A DNA stretch of 22,272 nt from an uncultured Candidatus Saccharibacteria bacterium (GTDB lineage Bacteria; Patescibacteriota; Saccharimonadia; Saccharimonadales; Saccharimonadaceae), in the NCBI GenBank assembly GCA_937902525.1, contig CALEKV010000116.1, forward strand, positions 1-22,272. Reading direction: 5' to 3'. The position numbers were made by a program, and so were the translations under genes. Shown here in pieces: positions 15,037 to 22,272 of this stretch. Within the stretch, counting starts at the first letter, position 1, and every line of letters begins with the position of its first letter. The notes under the pieces were generated by a model. That model ran no database searches. It was not told the origin of the DNA and worked only from the letters and a program-made list of their open reading frames with translations.

Positions 15037-16104
15037 ATGATTATTAAGGAGCTACGCGTCAGTAACATACGCCCCTACGAATTATATTCGGCGCGCCTCA
15101 GTCCGGGCGTCACTATTATTTTGGGTCGCAACGGCACTGGCAAAACCACGCTGCTAGAAAGCTTATACTATATGTTGCAGGGCACTAGTTTTAAAGGGCG
15201 TGACCGTGACATGATTGCGCTTGGGCAAACAAAATCTCACTTTTTACTAGTAGATGAAAGCGGCACCGAGCGCCGAGCTAGCCTGGAACTACAATTTGAC
15301 GACAAAGTAAAAAAAGTGTTCACGATTGAACAAAGAAATACTGCCCGCCTGCCCGCCAAATATCGCAAGCCTGTGGTGTTGTTTGAGCCAGACGAACTAC
15401 GACTGCTCAGCAGCAGTCCACAACGCCGTCGTCAGTTTTTTGATGGTATTTTATGCCACCTGTATCCCCAATATTCCATTGCCCTTAGCCGCTACCAGCG
15501 CGTAGTGCTACAACGCAACGAACTTTTAAAGCACCAAATGGACGCAATGGCCACAACCTGGGACGCCCACTTATTCGCTTGGGATATTAAGTTTACCGAG
15601 TTAGCTGATATCTTAATACAGCACCGTCGCGCATTCATAGCAACTAGCAACCAGCACCTTTCGCGACTTTATTCAAACATGGCCGGTAGTGAACACTCGG
15701 TAACTGTTACTTACCAATCGCCGCTACCCGCCACTAACTACGCACAAAACCTATTAAAGCAACTAGAGCACCGCCGCCACATCGATGCAGTACGCGGTTA
15801 CACCAGCCTGGGCCCGCACCGTGATGATTTTTTGGTCAACCTGGATAGCCATCCGGCAAGCGAAACCGCCAGCCGCGGCGAAATGCGCACCATCATGCTG
15901 GCATATAAATTACTAGAGGTCGAGCTGCAACAACAAACCTACGGCAGCAACCCGCTCATTTTAATGGACGACGTGTTTAGCGAACTTGACAGCACGCGTG
16001 AGCAACAACTTATGGACGCTCTGCGCGACTATCAAACAGTCATCACCGCCACCGATTTACGCGACGAGCTAAAAATTAATGCCAGCATTATAACGCTCGC
16101 CTAA
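15037..16104 (+). CDS. recF: DNA replication/repair protein RecF
   Basis: RecF is an SMC-like ATPase that helps load RecA at gapped DNA. The 355 residues match the usual length (E. coli 357). Walker A is GRNGTGKTT (30-38), the signature is SRGEMRT (about 280-286) and Walker B is LILMDDVFSELD (307-318). The middle has FEPDELRLLSSSPQRRRQFFDG and SLGPHRDD, both typical of RecF. It is not next to dnaA, dnaN or gyrB as in many bacteria. It is convergent with tsf and shares a terminator with it. ATG at 15037 is the only sensible start and has no Shine-Dalgarno. Confidence 0.96.
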   Translation: MIIKELRVSNIRPYELYSARLSPGVTIILGRNGTGKTTLLESLYYMLQGTSFKGRDRDMIALGQTKSHFLLVDESGTERRASLELQFDDKVKKVFTIEQRNTARLPAKYRKPVVLFEPDELRLLSSSPQRRRQFFDGILCHLYPQYSIALSRYQRVVLQRNELLKHQMDAMATTWDAHLFAWDIKFTELADILIQHRRAFIATSNQHLSRLYSNMAGSEHSVTVTYQSPLPATNYAQNLLKQLEHRRHIDAVRGYTSLGPHRDDFLVNLDSHPASETASRGEMRTIMLAYKLLEVELQQQTYGSNPLILMDDVFSELDSTREQQLMDALRDYQTVITATDLRDELKINASIITLA

Positions 16105-16114
16105 TATTCCTGCC

Positions 16115-16146
16115 AAAAGCAGTCCACCATATAGTGGACTGCTTTT
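16115..16146. terminator. Bidirectional terminator between recF and tsf
   Basis: A perfect 13-bp stem (AAAAGCAGTCCAC, 16115-16127, and its complement 16134-16146) with a 6-base loop carries A and T tracts on its two sides. It lies 10 bases past the recF stop and 21 past the tsf stop. Confidence 0.92.
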
Positions 16147-16167
16147 ATTAATTAATCCCAAGTATTT

Positions 16168-16764
16168 CTACTCGGTAACGCCAAGTTCAATACGCTTAAA
16201 CTGACGGACACGCGTGTTCTCGCCAAGTTTTGCTATTGTTTCTTTGGTATAGGTAGCGATATTCTTGCTGTCATCCAAAACGAACGGCTGCGCCATAAGC
16301 ACTTCATCTTCATAATATTTTGCCAGCTGTCCTTGAACAATTTTTTCAACCATATCCGCCGGCTTACCCTTTAGCTTATCCGACTCACTAAACTCTTTCT
16401 TCTTTTTCTCATATTCATCCATTGGGATATCTTCATACACGACATATTTGGGGTTCATTGCGGCAATCTGCATCGCAATCTTATGGGCATACTCCTTAAA
16501 CTCAGGCAGGCGCGCTACAAAATCGGTTTCGCAATTCACCTCTACTACAACGCCGATACGGCCGCTGTGAACGTAGCTTTCAATCAAACCTTCGCGGGTT
16601 TCGCGGTCGCCCTTCTTTTCGGCTTTGGTCAAGCCTTTTTTGCGTAGCTCACCCAGAGCCTTTTCAAAGTCGCCATCGGCTTCCACCAAGGCTTTCTTAG
16701 CATCAGTCAACCCAATGCCGGTCAGTTCTTTTAGTTTTTTAATATCCTCAATCGTAACTGCCAT
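16168..16764 (-). CDS. tsf: Elongation factor Ts
   Basis: EF-Ts is the nucleotide exchange factor of EF-Tu. It is 198 residues long, the short form (E. coli has 283) with one core subdomain. The N-terminal UBA-like part reads IEDIKKLKELTGIGLTDAKKAL, followed by the EF-Tu-contacting NCETDFVAR (about 78-86). The C-terminal MAQPFVLDDSKNIATY and RFKRIELG-like end are typical. It follows rpsB by 14 bases with AGGGGG upstream of the ATG, the universal rpsB-tsf pair. It ends in TAG, which shows that UAG acts as a normal stop in a highly expressed gene. Confidence 0.96.
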   Translation of the reverse strand: MAVTIEDIKKLKELTGIGLTDAKKALVEADGDFEKALGELRKKGLTKAEKKGDRETREGLIESYVHSGRIGVVVEVNCETDFVARLPEFKEYAHKIAMQIAAMNPKYVVYEDIPMDEYEKKKKEFSESDKLKGKPADMVEKIVQGQLAKYYEDEVLMAQPFVLDDSKNIATYTKETIAKLGENTRVRQFKRIELGVTE

Positions 16765-16778
16765 ATATCCCCCTAGTG

Positions 16779-17510
16779 TTATTTAGTTTCAGCTGTCTTT
16801 GCAGGAATTTTTTCTGCTTTACCGGCAGCGGTTTTACCTTCTTGCACAGCATCGGCAAAGTAGCCAAGCAACAGTTCAAGGCCCTTTAATGAATCGTCAT
16901 TACCGGGCACTGGGTATGTTACCTTACTTGGATCTGCATTGCTATCAACAATCGCCACCACCGGCACGCCAAGGTTGGCGGCTTCCTTAATGGCGTTGTC
17001 GTCAGTAATGCTATCAGTCACCACAATGGCACCTGGGCGACCGTTTAAATGCTTGATGCCACCATATTTAACATTCAATGCATCAATTTCTTCTTGAAAG
17101 CGCTGCACTTCTAGCTTGTTGTAGCGCTTTTCAAGTTCGCCACTGGCCATGCGACGCTCAAGGTCTTTCAGTTTTTTAATTTGCGCGCTTACGGTCGCTA
17201 CGTTAGTTAGCATACCGCCAATCCATCGCTCGGTCACATACGGCATTTCCACCTTTTCGGCAGCAGCCTTTACGATATCCCTGGCTTGCTTTTTGGTACC
17301 GACAAACAAAACTTGCTTGCCGGTGCCGGCAACTTTACTTAAAAATGGCAGGGCTTTATCCAAAGCTTCGACCGTCTTTTCAAGGTTAATAATATGGCTG
17401 TCTTGGCGCTTGCTGTGAATATACGGCGCCATTTTTGGGTGCCAACGACTGGTCTTGTGACCAAAATGCACGCCGGCCTCAAAAAGGTCTTTGATATCTA
17501 CGTTAGACAT
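16779..17510 (-). CDS. rpsB: 30S ribosomal protein S2
   Basis: This 243-residue S2 protein starts with the typical LFEAGVHFGHKTSRWHPKMAPYI. It continues with LFVGTKKQARDIVKAAAE, RWIGGMLTN and a final core GVPVVAIVDSNADP...PVPGNDDS. The C-terminal 20 residues are an Ala/Lys-rich extension (AGKAEKIPAKTAETK). ATG at 17510 has GGAG six bases upstream. It is transcribed with tsf from an extended -10 promoter through a leader of about 79 nt that can pair with its own Shine-Dalgarno. Confidence 0.98.
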   Translation of the reverse strand: MSNVDIKDLFEAGVHFGHKTSRWHPKMAPYIHSKRQDSHIINLEKTVEALDKALPFLSKVAGTGKQVLFVGTKKQARDIVKAAAEKVEMPYVTERWIGGMLTNVATVSAQIKKLKDLERRMASGELEKRYNKLEVQRFQEEIDALNVKYGGIKHLNGRPGAIVVTDSITDDNAIKEAANLGVPVVAIVDSNADPSKVTYPVPGNDDSLKGLELLLGYFADAVQEGKTAAGKAEKIPAKTAETK

Positions 17511-17589
17511 TAGCTACTCCTTTATCCTCGCTTGCCAGCCCCGTGAAATCAGGAGTATGCCAGCAAACTGTGTCATTAAAATTGATTAC
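17511..17589 (-). promoter_or_regulatory. rpsB mRNA leader with an anti-Shine-Dalgarno helix
   Basis: In the predicted leader, TACTCCT (minus 17557-17551) is a perfect 7-base complement of AGGAGTA (minus 17521-17515), which contains the rpsB Shine-Dalgarno. The loop is 29 nt. GCTGGCA occurs twice (minus 17564-17558 and 17539-17533), the second copy inside that loop. S2 autoregulates through its leader in other bacteria; here that is an inference. Confidence 0.45.
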
Positions 17590-17595
17590 TAGATA

Positions 17596-17604
17596 ATTAT
17601 AGCA
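17596..17604 (-). promoter_or_regulatory. Extended -10 promoter of rpsB-tsf
   Basis: The minus strand reads TGC TATAAT, with transcription expected to start near 17589. A good -35 was not identified. Confidence 0.65.
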
Positions 17605-17661
17605 GATATGGCTCGTTATATCAAACTTTACATATGTCAACATAATCCTTACCAAATGCGC

Positions 17662-17667
17662 TATACT
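17662..17667 (+). promoter_or_regulatory. Probable -10 box of the GltS-like gene
   Basis: TATACT ends 9 bases before the ATG at 17677 (an overlapping TACTAT ends 7 before). The leader would be absent or a few bases long, and no Shine-Dalgarno is present. Confidence 0.45.
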
Positions 17668-17676
17668 ATAAGCAAT

Positions 17677-19071
17677 ATGCCGCATTGGTTCCAGGCCATC
17701 ATTGTACTACTAATAGTGTGGGTGACCGCACGTGTCATCAAACGCAACATGGGACTACTAAAAAATTATTTTATCCCCAGCTCTATTATTGGTGGTGTCC
17801 TACTTTTATTGATTGGTCCGCAAGTATTACAAATTATTCCGCAAGATATTATGCAGCCGCTTTATCCGCTGCCGGCGCTACTGATCAACGTTGTATTTGC
17901 CGCCTTGTTTCTTGGTAAAGCCATTCCTAGCGCCAGGCAAGTGTGGGAACGTGCCGGGCCGATGATTGCACTTGGCAACACCATCGCCTGGGGTATGTAC
18001 GTAATTGGCATCGCCCTAACATTACTTATCCTTGGCCCCCTGTTTGGTGCACCACCGATTTTTGGCGCGCTACTCGAAATCAGTTTTACCGGCGGGCATG
18101 GCACGTCAGCAGGCCTCGCCCCAACATTTGCCAGCCTGGGCTATGCCAACGTCACCGACATGGCACTAGGGCTCGCTACTTTCAGTATTATCACCGCAGT
18201 GATTGTAGGCATTACTGTCACTAATATTTACAACCGCCGCATTGGTAGGATTTTAGACAAAGCATCCATGAATGTACAGCAGCAACGCATGGTAAGAAAC
18301 GGCTACGACCTAACACGGGTGACAAGGCAGTTCGAAAAGAATCCACTGGAAATACTGCGGGCTATCTTTTTAATTGCTCTATCAATTGGCATCGGGTGGC
18401 TACTCTGGCAGGGCATGATTTGGGCAGAAGACACCTTACTGAACGGCCACACTAACCTACGCATATTTGCACACGTACCACTTTTTCCGTTGGCAATGCT
18501 CGGCGGACTCATCGTGCAGTTTGCTATATCAAAAGCAAATAAAACACACTGGGTTAATGCAAAAACTATCGGCATTATTAGTTCGATTGCGCTTGACCTA
18601 CTTATTATTACGGCTATCGGCACGATGTCGCTAAACACCATTGGCAGCAACCTGCCCGCGTTTATTATCCTTGCCGCAGCCGGTATCGCGTGGATTCTGT
18701 TTGCTTTCTTCTTTTTTGCGCCACGCTATTTCCGCAAACACTGGTTTGAGTACGGCCTGACAGATGTCGGCCAAGCCATGGGTATGACCGCCACTGGGCT
18801 GTTGCTCAACCGGCTTGTCGACCCGCTTAACCACACCGGCGCGCGTGAATCATTCGCATACAAACAACTAGCGTTCGAGCCATTTATGGGCGGAGGGGTC
18901 GTAACAGCCTTTGCCGTTGTCGCGATTGTTGAGTTTGGCCAGCTACCACTGTTAGTACTTAGTCTTGTTGTGACTGCATTTTGGATTGTCGTTGGGTTAC
19001 TACTGGGCCGCCAGCGACACCTACGCTTACGGCACCAACTTAACATTGGATGGTTTGCCAGCCACCATTAA
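17677..19071 (+). CDS. gltS: Sodium/glutamate symporter (GltS-like)
   Basis: This 464-residue integral membrane protein has about 11-12 helices. Family signatures are present: the re-entrant loop [22 protein letters not shown] (about 150) and, in the second half, [27 protein letters not shown], matching the GltS inverted repeat. It probably imports glutamate, or another dicarboxylic amino acid, with Na+, which would suit an organism that scavenges nutrients. The C-terminus is basic and cytoplasmic. The frame opens at 17608, but the first 23 residues are polar and precede the -10 box, so MPHWFQ at 17677 is the likely start. It is divergent from rpsB and is followed by rpmE after 44 bases. Confidence 0.87.
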   Translation: MPHWFQAIIVLLIVWVTARVIKRNMGLLKNYFIPSSIIGGVLLLLIGPQVLQIIPQDIMQPLYPLPALLINVVFAALFLGKAIPSARQVWERAGPMIALGNTIAWGMYVIGIALTLLILGPLFGAPPIFGALLEISFTGGHGTSAGLAPTFASLGYANVTDMALGLATFSIITAVIVGITVTNIYNRRIGRILDKASMNVQQQRMVRNGYDLTRVTRQFEKNPLEILRAIFLIALSIGIGWLLWQGMIWAEDTLLNGHTNLRIFAHVPLFPLAMLGGLIVQFAISKANKTHWVNAKTIGIISSIALDLLIITAIGTMSLNTIGSNLPAFIILAAAGIAWILFAFFFFAPRYFRKHWFEYGLTDVGQAMGMTATGLLLNRLVDPLNHTGARESFAYKQLAFEPFMGGGVVTAFAVVAIVEFGQLPLLVLSLVVTAFWIVVGLLLGRQRHLRLRHQLNIGWFASHH

Positions 19072-19099
19072 AGCCTTTGACTTTTTCACCCCTTTACTG

Positions 19100-19105
19100 T
19101 ACAAT
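19100..19105 (+). promoter_or_regulatory. Probable -10 box of rpmE
   Basis: TACAAT ends 10 bases before the rpmE ATG, in the short gap after the GltS-like gene. The predicted leader is about 4 nt and there is no Shine-Dalgarno. Confidence 0.4.
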
Positions 19106-19115
19106 TGTTCAAGTT

Positions 19116-19436
19116 ATGAAAAGCAGTATTCACCCACAAGATTATCGCCTAGTCGTATTCAGCGACGAACAAGCAGGCTTCCAGTTCTTGACTAAGTCAA
19201 CCGCTGGCTCAACAGAAACCATCAAATGGGAAGATGGCAACGAGTATCCACTCATCAAAGTGCATATCAGCTCGGCCAGCCACCCATTCTTCACCGGAGA
19301 AGAAAAAATTATTGACACCGAAGGCCGCGTTGACCGCTTTAAGGCGCGCGCCAAAGCCGCCGAAGATCGCCGTGCGCAAATGGCCGCCAAGGCTAAAAAG
19401 GCCAACGCTAAAAAAGCCGCCAAGAGCGAAAAATAA
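19116..19436 (+). CDS. rpmE2: 50S ribosomal protein L31, type B
   Basis: The protein has 106 residues. [17 protein letters not shown] starts the type B (zinc-free) L31 pattern; the CxxC pairs of type A are absent. The core ends with [21 protein letters not shown], diagnostic for L31. A C-terminal extension of about 30 residues rich in Ala and Lys follows ([14 protein letters not shown]). The frame opens at 19050, but ATG at 19116 matches the family start. A clear terminator follows the stop. Confidence 0.95.
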   Translation: MKSSIHPQDYRLVVFSDEQAGFQFLTKSTAGSTETIKWEDGNEYPLIKVHISSASHPFFTGEEKIIDTEGRVDRFKARAKAAEDRRAQMAAKAKKANAKKAAKSEK

Positions 19437-19450
19437 TTTCTTTTACCTTA

Positions 19451-19479
19451 TAAAATACCGCTGCTATAGCGGTATTTTA
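19451..19479 (+). terminator. Rho-independent terminator of rpmE
   Basis: A 12-bp perfect stem (TAAAATACCGCT, 19451-19462, and its complement 19468-19479) with a 5-base loop and a TTTTA end lies 14 bases after the rpmE stop. It may also act on the minus-strand gene ending at 19498. Confidence 0.88.
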
Positions 19480-19497
19480 GTTGGAAATTAATGATAG

Positions 19498-20037
19498 CTA
19501 TTTTTTATTATCAGCTATGGCCATAGCGACAGCAGATACAGCAGATAGCGCCGTCTCGTCTGGGTGAACATCCCGCGGCGCACCATCCGCATCATGCGTC
19601 TGCTCTGGGAATGTAATCACCTCACTGAGCGGCACAATCTCGAGATGCCGCACACCGCGACCATCAGGTGTCCCCGCCGTCCACCTGTAGGGCGACCCTA
19701 TGGCTTGATGCCAAGCCGCAAATTAATCCTCGGGTTCTTTAACGACCGCATCCGCCAGCTCCTTGGGTATAATTGTACCGCCAACGTTACCTTGGTGCGT
19801 TACTTCATTGACAGCCGTCCAGTCCACAAATGCAACGTGCGTATCCTGTAGGCCGCCAAGTACTGCCGAATGACCCATTACTCTTGATTTTTCAGGGCCA
19901 GCCTGTAGGACTTGATCGTATTTAAGTGCAAGGCAAACATTTTTGGCGCTTGGATCGTTATTTGCATTAGCACGTGCCGAGTGAGCAAACGCTCGCACAT
20001 CACGTGGGTTCTTGATATCTGGTGTGTGTAGTTTCAT
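19498..20037 (-). pseudogene. Orphan gene with one in-frame UAA (179 codons in total)
   Basis: I do not recognise the product. From ATG 20037 the frame runs 104 codons to TAA at 19725-19723. The same frame then stays open for 74 more codons to TAG at 19500-19498. The downstream part looks coding: FAAWHQAIGSPYRW, TPDGRGVRHLEIVPLSEV, then an acidic stretch and a small-residue helix ending ADNKK. The first part has no membrane helix and contains [17 protein letters not shown] and [16 protein letters not shown]. The simplest reading is one protein of about 179 residues broken by a nonsense codon, a sequence error or readthrough. A chance open run of this length is possible, so confidence is moderate. 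Besides this frame, I see nothing else in 19498-19722. Confidence 0.5.
19723..20037 (-). CDS. Hypothetical protein, 104 residues (up to the internal UAA)
   Basis: This is the part translated if the UAA at 19725-19723 is a normal stop. It is soluble, with a basic N-terminal half ([21 protein letters not shown]) and an acidic end KEPED. No domain was recognised. The start is supported by a promoter whose -10 ends 7 bases before the ATG. It is divergent from prfA. Confidence 0.65.
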   Translation of the reverse strand: MKLHTPDIKNPRDVRAFAHSARANANNDPSAKNVCLALKYDQVLQAGPEKSRVMGHSAVLGGLQDTHVAFVDWTAVNEVTHQGNVGGTIIPKELADAVVKEPED

Positions 20038-20044
20038 AACACCT

Positions 20045-20074
20045 ATAATTACCCTCTCTTTCTCAATTTGTCAA
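20045..20074 (-). promoter_or_regulatory. Promoter of the orphan gene at 20037
   Basis: A consensus -35 TTGACA (minus 20074-20069) and AATTAT (20050-20045) are 18 bases apart. The -10 ends 7 bases before the ATG, again predicting a leaderless or nearly leaderless mRNA. Confidence 0.6.
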
Positions 20075-20148
20075 GACTTTTTTACAATCTTTTTGTATAT
20101 TTTGCAAACGTAGGTGTTTTGGTTATTAACAAGAATACTATTTGCCTC

Positions 20149-20157
20149 TGTTATAAT
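20149..20157 (+). promoter_or_regulatory. Extended -10 promoter of prfA, leaderless arrangement
   Basis: TG T TATAAT GGATTT ATG: the extended -10 ends 6 bases before the start codon, and there is no Shine-Dalgarno. This is the clearest leaderless candidate in the window. Confidence 0.65.
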
Positions 20158-20163
20158 GGATTT

Positions 20164-21234
20164 ATGCCGAAAATTAACTTGAATGTTACAGAACTTACAG
20201 CCGAAAAAACCGCACTGACCGATTTTTTGTCGCAGCCCAGCGCCTTTAGCGACCCTGACTACGCCAAAAAAAACCGCCGGTTATTGGAGTTAGATGAACT
20301 TATTACAGCTGGCGAACGACAAACAGCACTGGAAGACCAGCTCAAGCAAGCTTACGAACTGGCAAACGGCGGCGATGATCTGGCCGCATTGGCAAAAGAA
20401 GAACTGCAACAGCTGGAACAAGAACTAGGTGCAATCAATGAAAAACTATTTGTGCTACTTACCCCTAAAGATCCGAACGATGAAAAAAATGTGATTATGG
20501 AAATAAGGGCCGGGGCGGGTGGCGACGAAGCAAGTTTATTTGCTGCCGAGCTTTACCGCATGTACCTGCGCTACTGTGAAATGCACGGTTTTAAAACCGA
20601 GCTTATGAGCGAAAGTGCCAACGAAAGCGACGGCTATAAAGAGGTTATTATCAAAATCAGCGGAGACATGCCCTACAGCAAGCTTAAGTTCGAAGGCGGC
20701 GTACACCGCGTGCAGCGCGTGCCCACCACCGAAAGCCAGGGGCGAATCCACACCAGCACCGTGACCGTGGCAGTGTTGCCCGAAGCTGAAGAAACCGACA
20801 TCGAAATCGACCCGAAAGACTTGCGTATTGATATTTACCGCAGCAGCGGCCACGGTGGCCAAAGCGTCAATACCACCGACAGCGCGGTGCGCATTACTTA
20901 CCTGCCCACCGGCATGATAGTCACCAATCAAGACGAAAAATCGCAAATTAAAAACCGCGAAAAAGCCATGAGCGTGTTGCGCAGCCGACTTTTGCAAATC
21001 AAAATCGATGAAGAAAATGCCAAACTGACCACTGACAGGCGCGCCCTAATCGGCAGCGGCGACCGCAGCGAAAAAATCCGCACATACAACTTCCCGCAAG
21101 ATAGGATTACCGACCACCGCATTGGCTACAGCCGCAGCAATATCCCCGCTGCAATGAACGGGGATATTGAAGATATTATTGATAAGCTAATGGCCTACGA
21201 ACGCGAGCTGAAAGCGCAAGGCGCTAACGAGTAA
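20164..21234 (+). CDS. prfA: Peptide chain release factor 1
   Basis: RF1 reads UAA and UAG and triggers peptide release. The 356 residues match the family. The codon-reading PxT tripeptide is PTT (187-189, in [16 protein letters not shown]) and the catalytic GGQ is at 231-233 ([18 protein letters not shown]). The PxT form separates it from RF2 (SPF). The frame opens at 20068, but the canonical start is ATG 20164, directly after the -10 box. An intact RF1 argues that UAG is normally a stop here. Its 3' end overlaps the convergent orphan gene by 11 bases. Confidence 0.97.
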   Translation: MPKINLNVTELTAEKTALTDFLSQPSAFSDPDYAKKNRRLLELDELITAGERQTALEDQLKQAYELANGGDDLAALAKEELQQLEQELGAINEKLFVLLTPKDPNDEKNVIMEIRAGAGGDEASLFAAELYRMYLRYCEMHGFKTELMSESANESDGYKEVIIKISGDMPYSKLKFEGGVHRVQRVPTTESQGRIHTSTVTVAVLPEAEETDIEIDPKDLRIDIYRSSGHGGQSVNTTDSAVRITYLPTGMIVTNQDEKSQIKNREKAMSVLRSRLLQIKIDEENAKLTTDRRALIGSGDRSEKIRTYNFPQDRITDHRIGYSRSNIPAAMNGDIEDIIDKLMAYERELKAQGANE

Positions 21235-21766
21235 GATTAGCTAATTTATCCGCTAACCTACCTAGTATCCCTCGCCTAGCGGGCGGAAGCTCCGTATTGC
21301 TGCCAGTGGCATTTTCTTGTTCTGCCGCAATCTCATCTTCCAGTTGCTTAAGCATACCACTTGCACTCTCGATGCACTGGCGCTGCTTCTCAGGATCAGG
21401 ATTAACAACATCCTTCTGCATGCCACTCTTTTCGCCATTGCAAAAATATGCAATTCCGGCATCAGCTATCTCATAGCCTAAAGTGCCCCTTTCTACATTA
21501 TTATGAAAGTAAGTATAGATACGTCGAATTGGCGGCTGATCTCCACCGACAAGTCGGACAACATTATGGTCATACCGGGAAGCAGCTACCATCTCAATTG
21601 CGTCACGATCCGGCTCCCCATGATACCGACCAGTACGAGAGCTTGGATCGACATTATGCATAGGACTTGTCGCAAGGCTATCGACTGCATCCATCAGTCG
21701 TTGTAATTCAGCGGCTGCATCAAACTCATGATTATCTTGCGGGCTAGTTGGTTCTGTATCGGGCAT
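21224..21766 (-). CDS. Hypothetical protein, 180 residues
   Basis: I do not recognise this protein. The first 60 residues are polar and acidic ([31 protein letters not shown]). Residues 65-115 may fold as a small beta-rich domain ([41 protein letters not shown]). A helix then carries [25 protein letters not shown]. The end is basic and amphipathic ([17 protein letters not shown]). It lies on the opposite strand between prfA and prmC, a pair usually adjacent. AAAGG lies about 9 bases before ATG 21766, and a weak TATAAA further upstream may be the -10. It ends in TAG. Confidence 0.75.
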   Translation of the reverse strand: MPDTEPTSPQDNHEFDAAAELQRLMDAVDSLATSPMHNVDPSSRTGRYHGEPDRDAIEMVAASRYDHNVVRLVGGDQPPIRRIYTYFHNNVERGTLGYEIADAGIAYFCNGEKSGMQKDVVNPDPEKQRQCIESASGMLKQLEDEIAAEQENATGSNTELPPARRGILGRLADKLANLTR

Positions 21767-21801
21767 TCATTTTACCTTTTTGTTTTTATAGCTTTATGCT
21801 G

Positions 21802-21807
21802 TACAAT
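21802..21807 (+). promoter_or_regulatory. Probable -10 box of prmC
   Basis: TACAAT ends 10 bases before the prmC ATG. GTACAAT is shared with the serS, proS and rpmE promoters. No Shine-Dalgarno is present. Confidence 0.4.
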
Positions 21808-21817
21808 ATATCACAGA

Positions 21818-22272
21818 ATGGTACAAAAGTCAAGTATAAGCATTAACAGCATCCGCATTTGGCTCCGCGACGCCGCGGAGGAATTAGCAATGGCCGGCAT
21901 ACCAAGCGCCCTATTGGATGCGGAGGTTATTTTAGCCCATACTCTGCGCAAAAGCCGCACCTACCTGCATGCCCATGGCGAAGAGCCTATCGACGCGCGG
22001 CGGCTCGAAATCGCCAACGCCCGGCTGGATTTACGCAAAGACCGCGTGCCTGTAGCCTACATTATCGGCCACAAAGAATTTTATGGCCGTACGTTCAAGG
22101 TGAACCCAAGCGTACTGATTCCCCGCCCCGAAAGCGAAGCTCTCATTGAAAACCTAAAAAAGCACTGGGGCGAAAAACCTGGTAAGCTGATTGACGTTGG
22201 CACCGGCAGTGGCTGCCTTGGCATCACTGCAAGATTAGAGCTACCCCTTGAGGTCACCTTAACCGACACCAG
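21818..22272 (+). CDS. prmC: Release factor glutamine methyltransferase PrmC, N-terminal part (cut by window edge)
   Basis: PrmC (HemK) methylates the Gln of the GGQ motif in RF1 and RF2 using SAM. The visible 151 residues run open to the window edge. The N-terminal helical domain includes IRIWLRDAAEELAMAGIPSALLDAEVILAH. It is followed by the family signature PVAYIIGHKEFYGRTFKV, then VLIPRPESE and SAM motif I DVGTGSGCLG. The NPPY catalytic motif lies beyond the window. The nearby prfA encodes its substrate. Confidence 0.94.
   Translation, partial: MVQKSSISINSIRIWLRDAAEELAMAGIPSALLDAEVILAHTLRKSRTYLHAHGEEPIDARRLEIANARLDLRKDRVPVAYIIGHKEFYGRTFKVNPSVLIPRPESEALIENLKKHWGEKPGKLIDVGTGSGCLGITARLELPLEVTLTDT

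Noticed and set aside
17511..17676. tRNA or other structured RNA gene in the largest intergenic gaps (17511-17676 and 20038-20163)
   Set aside because: No cloverleaf, CCA end or T-loop sequence is visible. The stretches are explained by promoters and the rpsB leader.
19564..19851. 95-codon plus-strand frame near the orphan gene at 20037
   Set aside because: It has no promoter or Shine-Dalgarno, its composition is arginine-rich and shadow-like, and it overlaps the better-supported minus-strand frame.
20156..20182. Short upstream reading frame before prfA (ATG inside TATAATGG)
   Set aside because: Its ATG lies within the -10 box and would not be transcribed if transcription starts at the prfA ATG.
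20536..20997. 153-codon minus-strand frame inside prfA
   Set aside because: It is fully contained in the highly conserved RF1 frame, including the GGQ region. Its Ala/Val/His-rich translation has no recognisable domain.
9635..21234. UAG or UGA reassigned as a sense codon across the genome
   Set aside because: UAG ends serS, tsf, the bactofilin-like gene and the gene at 21224 at natural C-termini. UGA ends lysS, rseP and the ABC ATPase gene. RF1 has intact PxT and GGQ motifs.

Overview
This 22.3 kb window reads as a compact bacterial chromosome segment of housekeeping genes. I infer a member of the Candidate Phyla Radiation, most likely Saccharibacteria (TM7), from the style of the proteins: a short prolyl-tRNA synthetase without an editing insertion, SerRS and LysRS with altered class II motifs, a SecA with an extra charged insertion, a 198-residue EF-Ts and a single-domain HPF. 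This rests on recognition by eye; no search was run. UGA, UAA and UAG all end real genes here (UGA ends lysS, rseP and the ABC ATPase gene; UAG ends serS, tsf, the bactofilin-like gene and the gene at 21224), so the UGA-recoding CPR lineages are not indicated. There are no tRNA, rRNA, IS, phage or CRISPR features, and no gene-free stretch exceeds 300 bases.

Layout. 1-3665 (minus): serS-pyrD, hpf and secA (5' part only). 3709-6940 (minus): a tightly overlapping operon of a secreted bactofilin-like membrane protein, an ABC ATPase and a MacB/FtsX-type permease. 7035-9538: lysS, a small orphan gene on plus, and greA. 9635-14253 (minus): frr-uppS-rseP-CPBP protease-proS, a shortened form of the classical frr-uppS-cdsA-dxr-rseP-proS cluster. 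14288-16104: an orphan gene and recF, divergent from a 23-bp gap. 16168-17510 (minus): rpsB-tsf. 17677-19436 (plus): a GltS-like transporter and rpmE (L31 type B). 19498-22272: an interrupted orphan gene, prfA, another orphan gene and the 5' part of prmC, whose product modifies the release factor made by prfA.

The main anomalies are in the coding frames and start regions. proS contains two in-frame UAG codons ten codons apart, inside motif 1, at positions where the family normally has glutamate; the rest of the enzyme is open. A second gene (start 20037) has one in-frame UAA followed by 74 further open codons. Independently, many genes (serS, prfA, recF, three orphan genes) have a clear -10 box ending 6-7 bases before the ATG, which predicts leaderless mRNAs; another group (hpf, frr, rpsB, secA) has a leader with a Shine-Dalgarno sequence.

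Other points: PyrD has a class 2-type N-terminus but a class 1-type catalytic cysteine, and the rpsB leader contains a 7-base perfect complement of its own Shine-Dalgarno.
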